A stretch of 64,000 nt of DNA from positions 1,699,296-1,763,295 of the forward strand of contig MNCI01002813.1 in NCBI GenBank assembly GCA_015680685.1, read 5' to 3'. A model generated the notes under the pieces. That model had not been told where the DNA came from and made no database searches. It saw only the letters and a program-made list of their open reading frames with translations. Every line of letters begins with the position of its first letter. Positions within the stretch are counted from its first letter, which is position 1. The translations under genes were made by a program, and so were the position numbers. Source of the stretch: Gnetum montanum. Lineage: Eukaryota; Streptophyta; Gnetopsida; Gnetales; Gnetaceae. Positions 12,330 through 23,400 of this stretch are shown piece by piece.

Positions 12330-12900
12330 TAAGATGAAGAGGAAGGGGAAGGTAAAGAAGAAGAAGAAGAATTTAGATATGATGATGTACCTTAAACATC
12401 TTTTTATGGGCCTCTAACTTCAAAGGAGGTACCTCTAAAGATAAAACCCATAGATGAAGAGGTACTAGAGTGGACAGAAGAAGCTAAATGTTCTAAAAGA
12501 TCTACCTTGTTAGATAAGAAAATTTGTATATTTGTTGATTTAATACATAGAATTTAGATAAAGGATTTAACATATTGACAAATAACTTAGAACAAAGATG
12601 AAAAAAGGCTATCCTAGGATGGATAAGGAATAAAAGACTATTCATGGATGGAGTAGCTTAGAAAATGGAAGAAAAGTTAAAAAATGTAGCTGAAAATCAA
12701 GGTATGTAATGATTAAAGTTAATCAAGTTTTTATAATTTATGTATGATAGAAGAAATTTTTTTATTAATGAGATAATGACTATTGACAATGCTAACTTGT
12801 AGGCACTAAAATTAGCATTAGAAAGGAAATGTAGTACTAAAGAACCTAACATTGGACATTGTGATATCCCATTCCTTAATGCCATGACAAACATCAAATA
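12330..12900 (+). pseudogene. decayed, possibly spliced gene fragment
   Basis: An acidic Glu-rich stretch (from about 12337) continues in one frame through SKEVPLKIKPIDEEVLEW and SKRSTLLDKK, with scattered TAG/TAA stops at positions compatible with former Gln codons. Near 12703 the sequence AAG|GTATGT looks like a 5' splice site, and TTGTAG near 12803 looks like an acceptor. It is followed by an open stretch beginning ALKLALERKCSTKEP, so an exon-intron-exon remnant is plausible. I do not recognise the family. Confidence 0.3.
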
Positions 12901-12914
12901 TTCGAAATAGTTGA

Positions 12915-13611
12915 TGATGAGATGCAATATCGCATGCACCGCGATATCGCGGCGGTTGCGATATCGTGGTCCACCGCCAAATTTATAAATAAGAGGTGGC
13001 ACTCCCCTCATTTCTCATCCTAGGCTAGAAGTAGGGAAACTCTGGTAGTTTGATCACTCCAGAGATAAAATATTTTCCATGTGCTGGCAGTAGGAGTCCC
13101 CAAGTGAATGGATCTTTATTCATTTACTATTTTCCTAATTAGTCTCTCTCACCCTTATCTCCTAGCAACATGGAATGAGTACGACTTGATTACGAGCATT
13201 TAAGTGTGACTACTTGGTAACCTTGTGGCATACCTAGGATCTACGCTTGGTAATCCCAGTGGTAGTCGTGCATGAAGTCCAAGATGTGTACGGATGATCA
13301 AGGAACAGATGCTCATCGCACTTAGGCTAGATTAGATCTTCTTGACCTTTCCCTCCTAGCTTCACTTAGTTAAGATTACTTTTCATTGCCTTCAGAAGTA
13401 GCGGTTAGATTAGGAACACATCATACACCTCACTCTAGACTAAACCATACATGACAAATATAATACTAGTCTAGGTGGGAAGACAACAAACTACAACCTA
13501 ATGATAACTGTCTAGGTGCCACAACTAGTCCGTCTGCAGAGTTCAATCGGATCATGCTTGAGAATGCTCGTATTCATATGGTTGAGTGTAGGGGTATCTC
13601 GTCACTCATCA
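12915..13611 (+). repeat. E2 5' LTR
   Basis: It starts TGATGAGATGC and ends CACTCATCA. The short U3 carries GCGATATCGC palindromes followed by TATAAATA at 12984-12991. From about 13110 onward it is collinear with the 3' LTR 19529-20451. A segment containing the polyadenylation-signal region is missing here. Confidence 0.85.
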
Positions 13612-13612
13612 T

Positions 13613-13630
13613 TGGCGCTGTTGCCGGGGA
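13613..13630 (+). other. E2 primer-binding site, nearly perfect tRNA-Asp
   Basis: TGGCGCTGTTGCCGGGGA differs at one base from the complement of the plant tRNA-Asp 3' end (TGGCGCCGTTGCCGGGGA). This is the best-preserved primer site in the window and identifies the primer for the whole family. Confidence 0.9.
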
Positions 13631-13755
13631 TAGTGCTAGTTATCTAGATTAGTTATATCATACAAGGTTACTATATAGGAATTAACAATATATCTCTTAA
13701 GAAGAAGAATTAATTATAAAAAGTCACATACGAATTCACACACCGTTTCACAATC

Positions 13756-15340
13756 ATGCCTCTCCTACAAGACTACAAGAATGTCACACTTAGTGAGGAA
13801 ATTCATTGGAGAACTGATGAATTATATGATAATGAAGATTGGAGTATGGAATCTAAGGTGTGGGTTTCTTATAAACATGAACAAAAGTAATGTCATCCCA
13901 ACACATGAAAGCATAACTTACCTAATGACGATGAACCCCTACTGGACACTACAAGCCTAAAAAAAATACAAGAGGCTATGACTTAGATCCACATCAACAT
14001 TTACAAGCCTTTTACGATGCCTACACATGGAATAACATTGATAACGGGTGGCAAAAACTTAAGTTCTTCCCTATGACACTCGTTGGCCAAACAAAAGTAT
14101 GATATAGATCATTAAAACCAAATTCAATATGACATTGGTCAACAATGGTAGAAGTCTTGAACAAAAAATATCAAACCTACGCANAAACTTAACAAAGGTC
14201 CATGATCATAAAAAGGAGAAATCAACCAATCTCAAGGTGGAAACATCATCTTTGCCAACACAAAAAACATTAGAAGAAATCGAGGCAAAGATCAATAAGA
14301 TGTTGGGATGGACGTATCAAAAGTGTGGAGAATTTATCAACAATATTGGAGATAAAGTTTTAACAACCCAAGAGGTAGGACAAAATAATAGATAATCAGA
14401 AAGGAGGGACAAGGAAAATAAGAGCTCAACTACCAATCATACATATGAATGCAACATATGCCTGTATGATCACCCCAAGGGCCAATGCCCAATATTATTA
14501 CATCCACATGAGCATTGGGGAAACACGTTACATTCAAAGTTTGTATAGAGATACTATGTTCGATCACAGTGGAAACAATCCCAGTTGTGGGGGAGACCAC
14601 CCTTAGATTGGAGACACCCTTCATATCATCCGGATCCAAATGCTTATCTGGTTCAACATCCTATTTCTCCAACTGGGCCAACACACTTTATCTCACCACA
14701 GTACTATTCTCCACAATACTATCAACCCATGCCTCCAACACAACCACCACCTTGTGCACCTTATACACCTCCTATCTTTCAACATTCTCATCCTTTCCCT
14801 CCTTCCATAGTGCCACCAATTGTTCCTAAGGTACCTACACCACAACAACAACCCATGAATGACACTTGTGCTACTACTAACAATAGTGAAAAGCCTCCTC
14901 AACATCAAAAGTGTCCTTTCTTTAAACATGGTCATAAGAAGGGACAACATAATTCTGAGGCCATTGCATTTTCCAATCGAACACAAGTCCCACACTATGG
15001 TGCATCCTTATCTTTAAACCCAACACCTCATGTAACTTCATCAAGGCCACCAACTCACACTCCAATAACAATACGTCCCAATGAACACAAACATGGAGAG
15101 TGACAACCCAATCCTTGCATACCATCTAACGGTCACAAATATCATAGTGGGTCAACTCGTTATCTGAGAACTACATCTTATAAATTGCCCCACTATGCTC
15201 ATTATAATCAAGTGTGTGAACCCTGATGGGGTAAGTATGACCAAGCCCCAATACTTCCAATATGCAAGGATTCTCATCTTCCATTTATTAATCCTTGCCA
15301 TACTCAATCGCTTAGTTATGGGGGATACCCCCCATTCTAA
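13756..15340 (+). pseudogene. gag: E2 gag, capsid partly deleted
   Basis: It starts at ATG 13756 with an N-terminus shared with E5 and E6 (EIHWRT motif). The capsid front half is visible at about 13980-14180 (QHLQAFYDAY, LKFFP, LNKKYQTYA), then the sequence jumps past the capsid C-terminal half. An intact zinc knuckle of the CX2CX3HX4C form (CNICLYDHPKGQC) lies at 14450-14488. From there to the end one frame runs through a Pro/Thr/His-rich tail (about 14585-15100) to the conserved end SYGGYPPF at stop 15338, with only a few nonsense changes. Compared with E3, the end of this tail joins directly to the sequence that follows pol there, so the whole of pro-pol is absent. One N lies at 14184. Confidence 0.85.
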
Positions 15341-16753
15341 TAATAAGTAGGATTAATAAATATTTTTTCAGTTTTATTTAATCCTTCAAGTTTTTTTTCC
15401 ATTTTTTCTTTTTATCTTTTTGTGTTTTTGTCTTTTTACGTTTTTGTAAGTAATCTCATCTACGAATAAAAAACTCATGTGGATCGTTGGTTGAGGTGTG
15501 TTTTATGTTATCGTATCTCGAGTGATCAATTATTTGGAATAGTGATTCCATTACACCCACTCATCCACTCTACAAATAAGAGTTTTTGTTCAAGGGTACA
15601 GTGATATTCTTGAAATTCTTAAAACTTAAAATTAATTGTGTGTTCATTGTACCCAGAATGAAGAAGGATGGACCAAGAGGGAATGATTAGGATGTGACAT
15701 CAAGGGGACTTGTGGATTCTCTTTGGTGACCTCTATGGGAGTTATCATGCAACGTGGTTGTACTAAGATCCTTGTAGATCTAATGAAAAATGGGAGTAAG
15801 TGTAATCAAAATGGCACTCAAAAATCCAATGCTATTCTAAGGGCTCCCACTGGAAAGACATGCATCCATGCTTGAAGGTTGGCAGCTTCTCTGGATTTAG
15901 TAAAGTGAAAAATAAAGAGAAAAGAAAAAGAAAAACAAAGTACCATAACAAAAGTCACTCCTCCCTTGAATAAAATGCCAAGTGATCATACGCCTTGTTG
16001 TTATGGTACTCTCATAGTTTCTCACCATGAGATGAAACAATGCGATGTCATTGATTAGAAGGATGGACTTGGTCCTAATCTTGGAATGATAGGTTAATGA
16101 CACCTTAATCATGCTTTACATGCATGATTCACTGTGCCCTGGGTCAGTTAGCTCATGTCCCAATCTCTATGATCCCTTTCTATAGTTCGTCTCATCTCAC
16201 TGTTCATGTAATTGTTGCTTGTGTCCTATGTAGCATAGAATTTTCATCTCATTTCGATGATATTTACATGTGTGTGTTTTGTGGAGTTAGTGTAGATTAA
16301 ATTTAACCCTTCTAGTGCCCATGGACACTTTAAGTGTGGTTACAAAAGGGCATTATAGGTTGGAACCTACTTTGGGGAGGATCCACTTGTGTAATCTTTT
16401 GTAATTTTCACTTATGACACAGCTCAAACACACCATTTACTACCCTCAATGTATTTTTCATAATATTTTTTCCCTTATTACTATCCCTCCAATTCAATGT
16501 TCTTATGAATCATCACATAGCCTTTTTCTCTACCATTTGAGATTCTTATTGATAAATTCCACACCATCATAATTTTCGTGCCTTCAGAACCAGTTGAATT
16601 ACCCTGGAACCCTATAAAAATCATCCATATGTCCTTAGTTTACATCGTTTAATTTCAAAAGAAATTTGGTACATTCTCTAAGTGCCCTAACGTTGATGAA
16701 AATATATATACATGACCTCCCCACAACACTTACCATCATTTTCCACTATTCAC
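15341..16753 (+). other. E2 conserved spacer and internal TATA
   Basis: The spacer is shared with the other elements and includes CATCAAGGGGACTTGTGG near 15700, the GGAAAGACATG block near 15850, and the end block with TTGGAACCTACTTTGGGGAG at 16360-16379. After it, 16401-16753 aligns with the region before ORF3 in E6. TATATATA at 16703-16710 occupies the position of the internal TATA box, but the GATATC palindromes seen in E6 are not present here. Pyrimidine-rich runs occur at 15361-15440. Confidence 0.7.
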
Positions 16754-18301
16754 GTTGTACTAACCTAAATTGTCGATATAAGGCTGGAAGGGAAACAGAC
16801 ACCGAGAGATCATCGGACAGCCACAGCTGACCTTTCCTTCACTCGAGGGAAAGCTGGAAAAGTAAACAAAGGTAGAGTGCCTTGGATGGTTTGCACGCAA
16901 ATCAACCAAGGACTTCCCCGAGTGTAAGCTACGGCTAGCGCTGGGGTTATCGTAAACAGGATGTAAACGGAATGTAAAAAATGATACGAAATGTAAATAA
17001 AGTGTACTAAATTATGAATAAAGCATAAACAAAGTTATATTTGTAAAGCATAAATAGAACTAAACAATGTAAATGGGAGGCAATAATGAAACTGTATTGT
17101 ATTGTTCAAACAGGAATATGCACTGGTCAAAGCATACTTGTAAAAGTGTGGATGACAAGTCAAATGCCTAGCCCCGGAATGATATGACACGATGATGCGA
17201 TGATGAAATTGGATGAACGTGAAGAAAACTTGGAAGCTAACAATCAGATGTGCCGAGCGCCCAAGGATTGCAAGTTCTTTCCTCCTTCAGAATTACCAAT
17301 CTCTCCAATCTTTGCCTCTTCCAATATTCTTCTTCTTCTTCTCCCTTGCCTCTTCCAGTTTGTGTGAATTAATAGGGTATTTATAGGGTTGGGCTAGGGT
17401 TTTCTTTGACAAGGTTCAATGTATTTTAAAATTTTTGGGTCATTCAGGCCCATGAAAAAAAAATTAGAAATACAAGCCCTCAAGTGATAATTTTTTTTTT
17501 AAAAAAAATTTAAAAAGATTAGCTCCAACTTTGGCCCAGTTGGAGAAATTATATTTCTTTTTTTTTTGCTAAATATTTGGCCTAATTTTTCATGGGCTTT
17601 CATATCCCTTTTCCATTTTATAGATTTCTTGAAAAAGAAAATCAAGAAGGATTAACACCGCCTCACTTGTCTAGCATCCAGCGTGACTTGCAGTGTGACC
17701 TCCAAAACTTGCAATTTTGGACTAAAATCTGGAATTTCTGAAGGCTGGGACCCATAGTTATCAATAGTGGACCTTGAGGACAACTTGCACCCTTAAAATC
17801 AAGTCATTTTGGCTCAGTTTTGGGGCTCTAAAAATTGGTGACGTTGATCCTTACATTGTGTAGCGTCTGAAAAAGTAACCCTAGCATCACCAAGTCAAAA
17901 TGGCACATTTGAGGCCCAAATCTTGATTTTTTGGAGGCTGGGAACTACTGGGGACCTTTTTAAGGTCATGGGGGGTCCTTATGCTTGATTTTGGCCTATT
18001 TGAACTCAATTTTGGGGCTCCAAAAGTTGGTGACACTGATCCTTACGCTGTGTAGTGTCTAAAAAAGTCTCCAAAGTGTACTTAGCCAAAACCAAACATT
18101 TTGAACTTGAAACTTTTGATTCTAGATGTTGGAAGTTGGTGCATTCACTTGTGGGCCCCAGGGGGACGTTGCTTGTTGAATCATGGACCATTAGGGGCTG
18201 TTTCAGAGGCCTCCATGTTTGGTCACGATGTACTCATGTTGGGCAGCAGCATGACTTAGCTTGATTCTTGTCTAAAAGTGCTAGGCCAAAATTAGTGGTA
18301 T
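16754..18301 (-). mobile_element. minus-strand solo LTR of an unrelated family
   Basis: This 1.5-kb block is absent from the matching place in E6 and is more GC-rich than its surroundings. Read on the minus strand it looks like one LTR. It has a U3 with tandem repeats (about 18170 to 17650), a plant-type promoter AACCCTAGCCCAACCC then TATAAATA (17386-17379), a purine-rich GAAGAAGAAG leader, and a long R/U5-like tail. TTCAC occurs on both sides (16749-16753 and 18302-18306), as expected of a target duplication. The exact ends are uncertain because neat TG...CA termini are not seen. Confidence 0.55.
17650..18180. repeat. diverged tandem repeat, unit about 189 bp
   Basis: The stretch 17811-17877 recurs at 18000-18068: both share TTTTGGGGCTC, TTGGTGAC and GATCCTTAC followed by a TGTGTAG...GTCT block. 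The flanking CTGGGA...GGGACC stretches recur at the same offset. A third, weaker copy of the TTTTGATTCTAGATG...GGAAG type starts near 18108. In the orientation of the solo LTR these repeats lie upstream of its TATA box, in the U3 region. Confidence 0.6.
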
Positions 18302-18760
18302 TTCACACGTGGGGGAGTTTTTTGAATTTTTTCTCTACGACTTGCAATTATGAGACCCTTGCTTTTATACCTATATCTTGCTTGCTAGTACTCCAATTTT
18401 CATTCCATCTGAACCTACTTGACCCCAGAGTGTTCAGCTTAGTTGTGGGGGAGGGGCACACACTGAATAGCACATAAATTTTTTGAAATTCATCATCACC
18501 TGAAGAACATATTTAAGGGTAATTAGTTCTAAAATTAAGAATAAAATATGTCAAAAACAATTTCATCTCCTTATCTATACCAGAAAATTAAATTTGGAAA
18601 CCACCTAAGCAAAGAGGACTCAACACTATAATCTTTCAGGGACATGTTCTTCCAATAAGTAACACCACACGGAAATAAAGTAAATCTATTAAGGCAAGTA
18701 GTAAGGTATATCCTAACTTTGGTAACAACCTTACTAATAATTCATCCTGTGTGACTGCAG
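18302..18760 (+). promoter_or_regulatory. E2 ORF3 leader with 5'-UTR intron
   Basis: The leader is shared with E5 and E6. It contains a polypurine-like box CTTAGTTGTGGGGGAGGGGC at 18438-18457. A conserved AAGG|GTAATT donor lies at 18519, a branch-point-like TTACTAAT at 18731-18738, and the acceptor CTGCAG ends at 18760, immediately before the ATG of ORF3. The inferred intron is 242 nt and AT-rich. Confidence 0.6.
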
Positions 18761-19347
18761 ATGGCCTCAAAACATGGATAACAGGAAGGTCCTGCTCAAG
18801 GTGTGATTGAACGATCTTGGAGAGGTGGAAGACAAGATCCTACTAGACAACATGTAGAACATAAGGAAAAATCATTCAACGTTCATCAAGAAGATCCTCC
18901 TACCGTACGGTCTGGGCAAGAAGAAGTAGGAGATATCCTCTCTGAAAGTGGCGCCTGGTACTTAGGGGAAATGTACCAATTTTGACACAATAAAGAAGAA
19001 GGTACCATGGTTAACATTTGTGGTGTGACTATTGATTTCTTTGTTCAAGCCATTTTGGAAGTATTAAACCTTCTGAATACAGGGCCAAAGGTTGCTTAGA
19101 ACTAGCTGGACACTTTCAAAACCAAGCAAGTTAATAAACTATTGACAGAGAATAAAAGGGTGGTGGAAGAAAAAAGAGAAGGTTGACTGGGCTACCTCTA
19201 TGGCACAAGCATAAACTTATGCACATGCCAAGGCACTAGGAGGAGAAACTCTAGGCCATACTTTGACGCCATCAAATTTTAAGACTTGGAGCACAAGAAA
19301 AGGGAAAAATACCAATGGAGGAGCCACCACCACTAGGAACTACATGA
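18761..19347 (+). pseudogene. E2 ORF3, internally deleted
   Basis: A relic of the third ORF. It starts at ATG 18761 with the MASKHG-type N-terminus shared with E6, keeps part of the PF20167-like domain (SESGAWYLGEMYQF, about 18945-18983, then a TGA where Trp is expected), and then loses most of the domain. It rejoins at a coiled-coil piece (KLLTENKRVVEEK, from about 19138) and ends with the conserved tail EEPPPLGTT at stop 19345. About three quarters of the full length is missing. Function is unknown. In the complete copies it is a domain plus long coiled coil, with no signal peptide or membrane segment. Confidence 0.75.
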
Positions 19348-19528
19348 GTTCCACCATTTTGTAATCATAGGATTTTCTTTTATGTTGTGTCTCAATTTTG
19401 TTCTAACTCCACACTACAACATGAATCCATTCTAGTCAGTCAATAATTCCATACCTATCCACTGTGTAATCAATGGAGCTTGTTCTCTTTGTAACTCGAG
19501 GACGAGTTTTCATTCAATCATGAGGGTA
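19348..19528 (+). other. E2 3' UTR and polypurine tract
   Basis: Contains the conserved GTCAATAATTCC and GGAGCTTGTTCTC blocks, then ACTCGAGGACGAGTTTTC and TTCAATCATGAGGGTA (to 19528), the plus-strand priming tract directly before the 3' LTR. Confidence 0.75.
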
Positions 19529-20451
19529 TGATGAGTCATGAATTTTTTTGGTTGTGATATCGCTGTTGTGATATCACACCCATGATATCCCTGTCATGAT
19601 ATCACGTATGCGATATCCTAGCTGTGATATCACATTAGTCGCGATATTGCATACGCGATATCGCATCCTCCATGATATCACATACAAGATATCATATACA
19701 CGATATCATGACCCGCAATGTCTATAAATAAGAGGCAAATTTCCCAATTTTAGGTATCTAGTTTAGTTCCTTAGTGAAGCTCTGGCAGTTTTTCCCTTCT
19801 AGAGATAGATTATTTTCCAGTGTTTGCTCGCAATGTGCTGAATGTAATTGTACGACATCCTTTATTCAAGTGTGATGTACTTGGACACGCACATGACCAA
19901 CAATAAAGATTGAGATTACTTCATCATTATAGCATTCACTTTGTTTATTCATTTAATTTTTATTTACTATTTTCCTAATTATTCTCTCTCACCCTTATCT
20001 CCTAGCAACACGGAATGAGTATGACTTGATTACGAGCATTTAAGTGTGACTACTTGGTAACCCAATGGAATACCTAGGATATGTGCTTGGTAATCCTAGT
20101 GGTAGTCATGCATGAAGTCCAAGATGTGTACGAATGATCAAGGAATGGATGCTCATTGCACTTAGGCTAGATTAGATCTTCTTACCCTTTCCCTCCTAGC
20201 TTAGCTTAGTTAAGATTACTTTTCATTGCCTTCAGGAGTAGCAGTTAGATTAGGAACACATCATACACCTCACTCTAGACTAAACCATACGTGACAAATA
20301 TAATACTAGTCTAGGTGGGAAGACAATGAACTATGACCTAAGGATAACTATCTAGGTGCCACAACTAGTCCGTCTATAGAGTTTGATCGGATTGTGCATG
20401 AGAACACTCATATTCATATGTTTGAGTGTAGGGGTACCTCGCCACTCATAA
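19529..20451 (+). repeat. E2 3' LTR with long GATATC array
   Basis: It starts TGATGAGTCATGAA. Roughly 19555-19710 holds about ten GATATC or near-GATATC palindromes in tandem-like spacing, far more than the three in the 5' LTR. It continues with TATAAATA at 19723-19730 and polyadenylation signal AATAAA at 19912-19917, and ends CCACTCATAA. Confidence 0.85.
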
Positions 20452-23400
20452 TTGGTGAATTGTAATTCTCGGTGAACAATCTACATTAGCATAATGTATT
20501 TTCAAATAATGGGATTCAACTTCTCTATTGAAGATTCAAAGTAGGTGGAATAAGCACTAATCAATAGGATGGTATGATGAATTGATGGAAACATATTGTT
20601 CAAGTAGGGTTCCTCTTCCAAAGGTTCTTTTACTCTTTTATATTTGAAAAATTGATGAACACTACTAGATTTTACATTGTTATATCCATAAAGAATAAAT
20701 GGGACTAGGTTGAGATTGTTATGGGTTAGGAATAACTTGTTCTTCAAGCTTCCCTTAATCTGATTGACCAAGTAGGATACTTGAGAAAGTCTAACATCTA
20801 GGCATATTGGTTTGGTGATCAAATGTGTGTTGACCACACACACACACCTTCATGATGAGTGCATTTTAACTACCAATACCAAGGTTATGTGACTCTTCTA
20901 AAATATTTATCGTTCTTTCTTCTCCATGGCTTAGAATCTAGAATTTTAAAAATCACGTTGTTGAATCCACATTCAAACTTTTATATCAACTTGAAGTTAG
21001 CTACTTTATAGAAGATTACTTAGCCATCCATGTTATGGTTCTAATAATAGACTAGTTTGTATGGCTAAAAGAAAAAAACCATCATATGAGCATTTTTGCT
21101 TGTAAAAACCTTGGTTTTTCAACTTTCTCAAATCATATTAAAATTAGCATAAAAACTCCCAAGGTAGAACTTCTTGAAGATACAACATATCTACATCTAG
21201 ACTTTGCAATTTTTTAAGGATGTGTGTGTATAGGTACTCGTGCTAGTTCAAAGCCCAAGATGAACATAGTAGATGTTGTCTTTCATTAGCTATGGACCTT
21301 GTAACCACATTGTGTCTTGTAAATTTCAAACTTTGATTATCCCCTAGCTCATTTCCTCTCATGAATATCATACATCTTGTCCAAATAAGATTATGATTCT
21401 CCATAATGGCTGATCTCTACTGTAGAATGATTTGGTCATTGGTTGAATTAGTATACATATTCCTTATTGTTCAAAGTCATCAACTAATTTTCCAATTGCT
21501 TAATTTATTAGGTTGGGAAAAATTTGGCTACATTTCCTAGACTCTTAATGAGCTTTTAACCCTTCTTAGAACATTGACTCTAGTAATGTCATTAATGACC
21601 AACTAGGGGTTAGTGGCTTATGTCTAAGTATAAGCATAACCTAGGTACCTAATCTTGTGGCCCAAGATAACTAAAAATAGTTATATTTGTTATTTCAAAA
21701 AATTAGATTATTAGGCATGGTTAGTTGATCTAGGTTATGACCTTACTAAAGAATGATATAAACATTCATCTAATTATCAGATAATTGAATGGTCAATTAC
21801 ACATCAACATTAGATTTAGAAGGCCAAAATAATTTAGTATTAACTATTCATATGTTAAGAATGAATATCAAATGTTTAAGTCATATTAAATTAAGCTTTC
21901 AAGGCTCATAAGGCATAGTTGAAAGGAAAGCTTTAAAAACTAATTTTTGGAATTCCATAGGAAAAATTAGCTAGAAAAAAATCTTTGTTCATCAACAAAG
22001 ACTTTTGAAATCCAAAATTATGGGCTACTAAAATTCATAGTTTGAGGATGAAGTTCAATAATTTTGAAGAGCTTGTTGAGAGATTATGTGTCCTAGTACT
22101 ACTCTAGTACTATTATACTTAATTACAAAATTTTTATCTTTGGTGCTATTCAAAAATTAGTTACCTATTTTCTAAAATTTTGACCCAAACAAATATTTGA
22201 ATTTTTATTCTTGGACATCAAGTTTGAAAGCCCAAATCTCCCATCAATTGATGGACTTATTTCTCTATTAGTTGAGAAATTTTTTCCCATCCACTTCAGG
22301 CATTAATGGTAGGAACTTATGGTCAATTTGACTACCAATCGAATGGGATTAATAGTCTTTCTTATCACTAGTTGATATGGACTTATGTTGTCCATGGTTT
22401 TCAAGGACATCATAGGTCTAAAATTTTTTACAGAGTTTTCGGAGTCTATTACAAGGTGTAGGTGAGAGTAGGGACTAGCTAGTAATGTAGGTAGGATACA
22501 TATAGTAGGAAGAAGTAGATAGTTGTGCATGGTGAAAATGTGGTGCTGGTTACTAATGATGTAGTAGAAGGACATTAGTGGAAATTAAGTAGTTATGCAT
22601 TGCTTTGTAGGATGGATGATAGTGAATGGTATCAATGACTAGCACACAGTTATTGTTGGTGTGGAGTAGTGGTAGAAGGTAATTTACCCATGGCAATAGT
22701 AGATGGTGTTGTGCAAGGATGCAACAAGTGATGTTGGCCCTAAGGTTGTGATTATGCAGCATTAAAGGGGCTGTGTAGCCCTTAAGAAGTTTATGTGATG
22801 TGTCTCCATGGAGGACTACATAGCTTCTTATGGTACTAATGAGGTCTCTTAGGATGTGCATCTAATTTTTTAAGTGTTTAAAGTCTTTTTTGAATTTTGA
22901 AATAGTTATAAATTTTATTAGTTATATAAGCAACTTGGGAACTTGACTATGTGACTAGTAGGGTAGGAGTTAAGAGTTGGGCTCTAATAAGTTACAAGTC
23001 TTCAACTCAAGTCCAAGCTCTAAAATTTAACTTTCAAATTTGAAATTAAGTTTTTAAAATTTCTTAGAATTTAATTTAAATAAGCTTGAATTACAAGAAA
23101 ATTGAAACAATAATATGTCCTAAATTGTAAGTTTGATTGAGAAGAAATTAATATAATTGGAATTGTTTCATTAGGCACTACGTGTTGAATTTCCATTATC
23201 TACTAGTCATAAGGCAAGAACTTGTAAATGCTTAGTTTTAGGACAAATTAGAAATGCTAGAAAAATGAAGACAGATATAGAGATTAGAAATTACTTTTGA
23301 AAGCATGGTTGATTTGTTGGAGGTTGAGTTGCATAGAATTGGAATGGTTCATCATAATCATTCTATGATCACATTTTGAAAGGAATTTAATAAAGTAGAA

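Larger units (their letters stand above)
11183..12914. other. unassigned DNA between E1 and E2
   Basis: This DNA predates the E1 insertion and is not part of the E-type elements. It is AT-rich, with two stretches that look like decayed coding sequence (listed separately) and no RNA gene. Nothing else is recognisable. Confidence 0.6.
12915..20451 (+). mobile_element. E2: pol-less element with gag and shortened ORF3
   Basis: The two LTRs flank a primer site, decayed gag, spacer, ORF3 leader, internally deleted ORF3 and polypurine tract. No protease, RT, RNase H or integrase is present. A foreign minus-strand LTR (about 16754-18301) is inserted between the spacer and the ORF3 leader. The LTRs are unequal (697 and 923 bp), because the 5' copy has lost about 120 bp after the TATA region and has fewer U3 palindromes. 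No matching 5-bp target duplication is visible, so an end may be altered. Confidence 0.8.

Noticed and set aside
14430-14639. Minus-strand frame overlapping the E2 zinc-knuckle region
   Set aside because: Antisense shadow of the gag nucleocapsid frame, which has clear Cys and His ligands on the plus strand.
19550-19710. Regularly recurring GATATC units that could look like a CRISPR-type or satellite array
   Set aside because: The units are short palindromes with uneven spacing and no constant repeat length; they sit in an LTR U3 before a TATA box of a plant retrotransposon.
20451-20475. Sequence after the E2 3' LTR (TTGGTGAATTGTAATTC) resembles the start of the E6 LTR
   Set aside because: The match ends after about 17 bases and no LTR body follows; treated as chance or a tiny relic.
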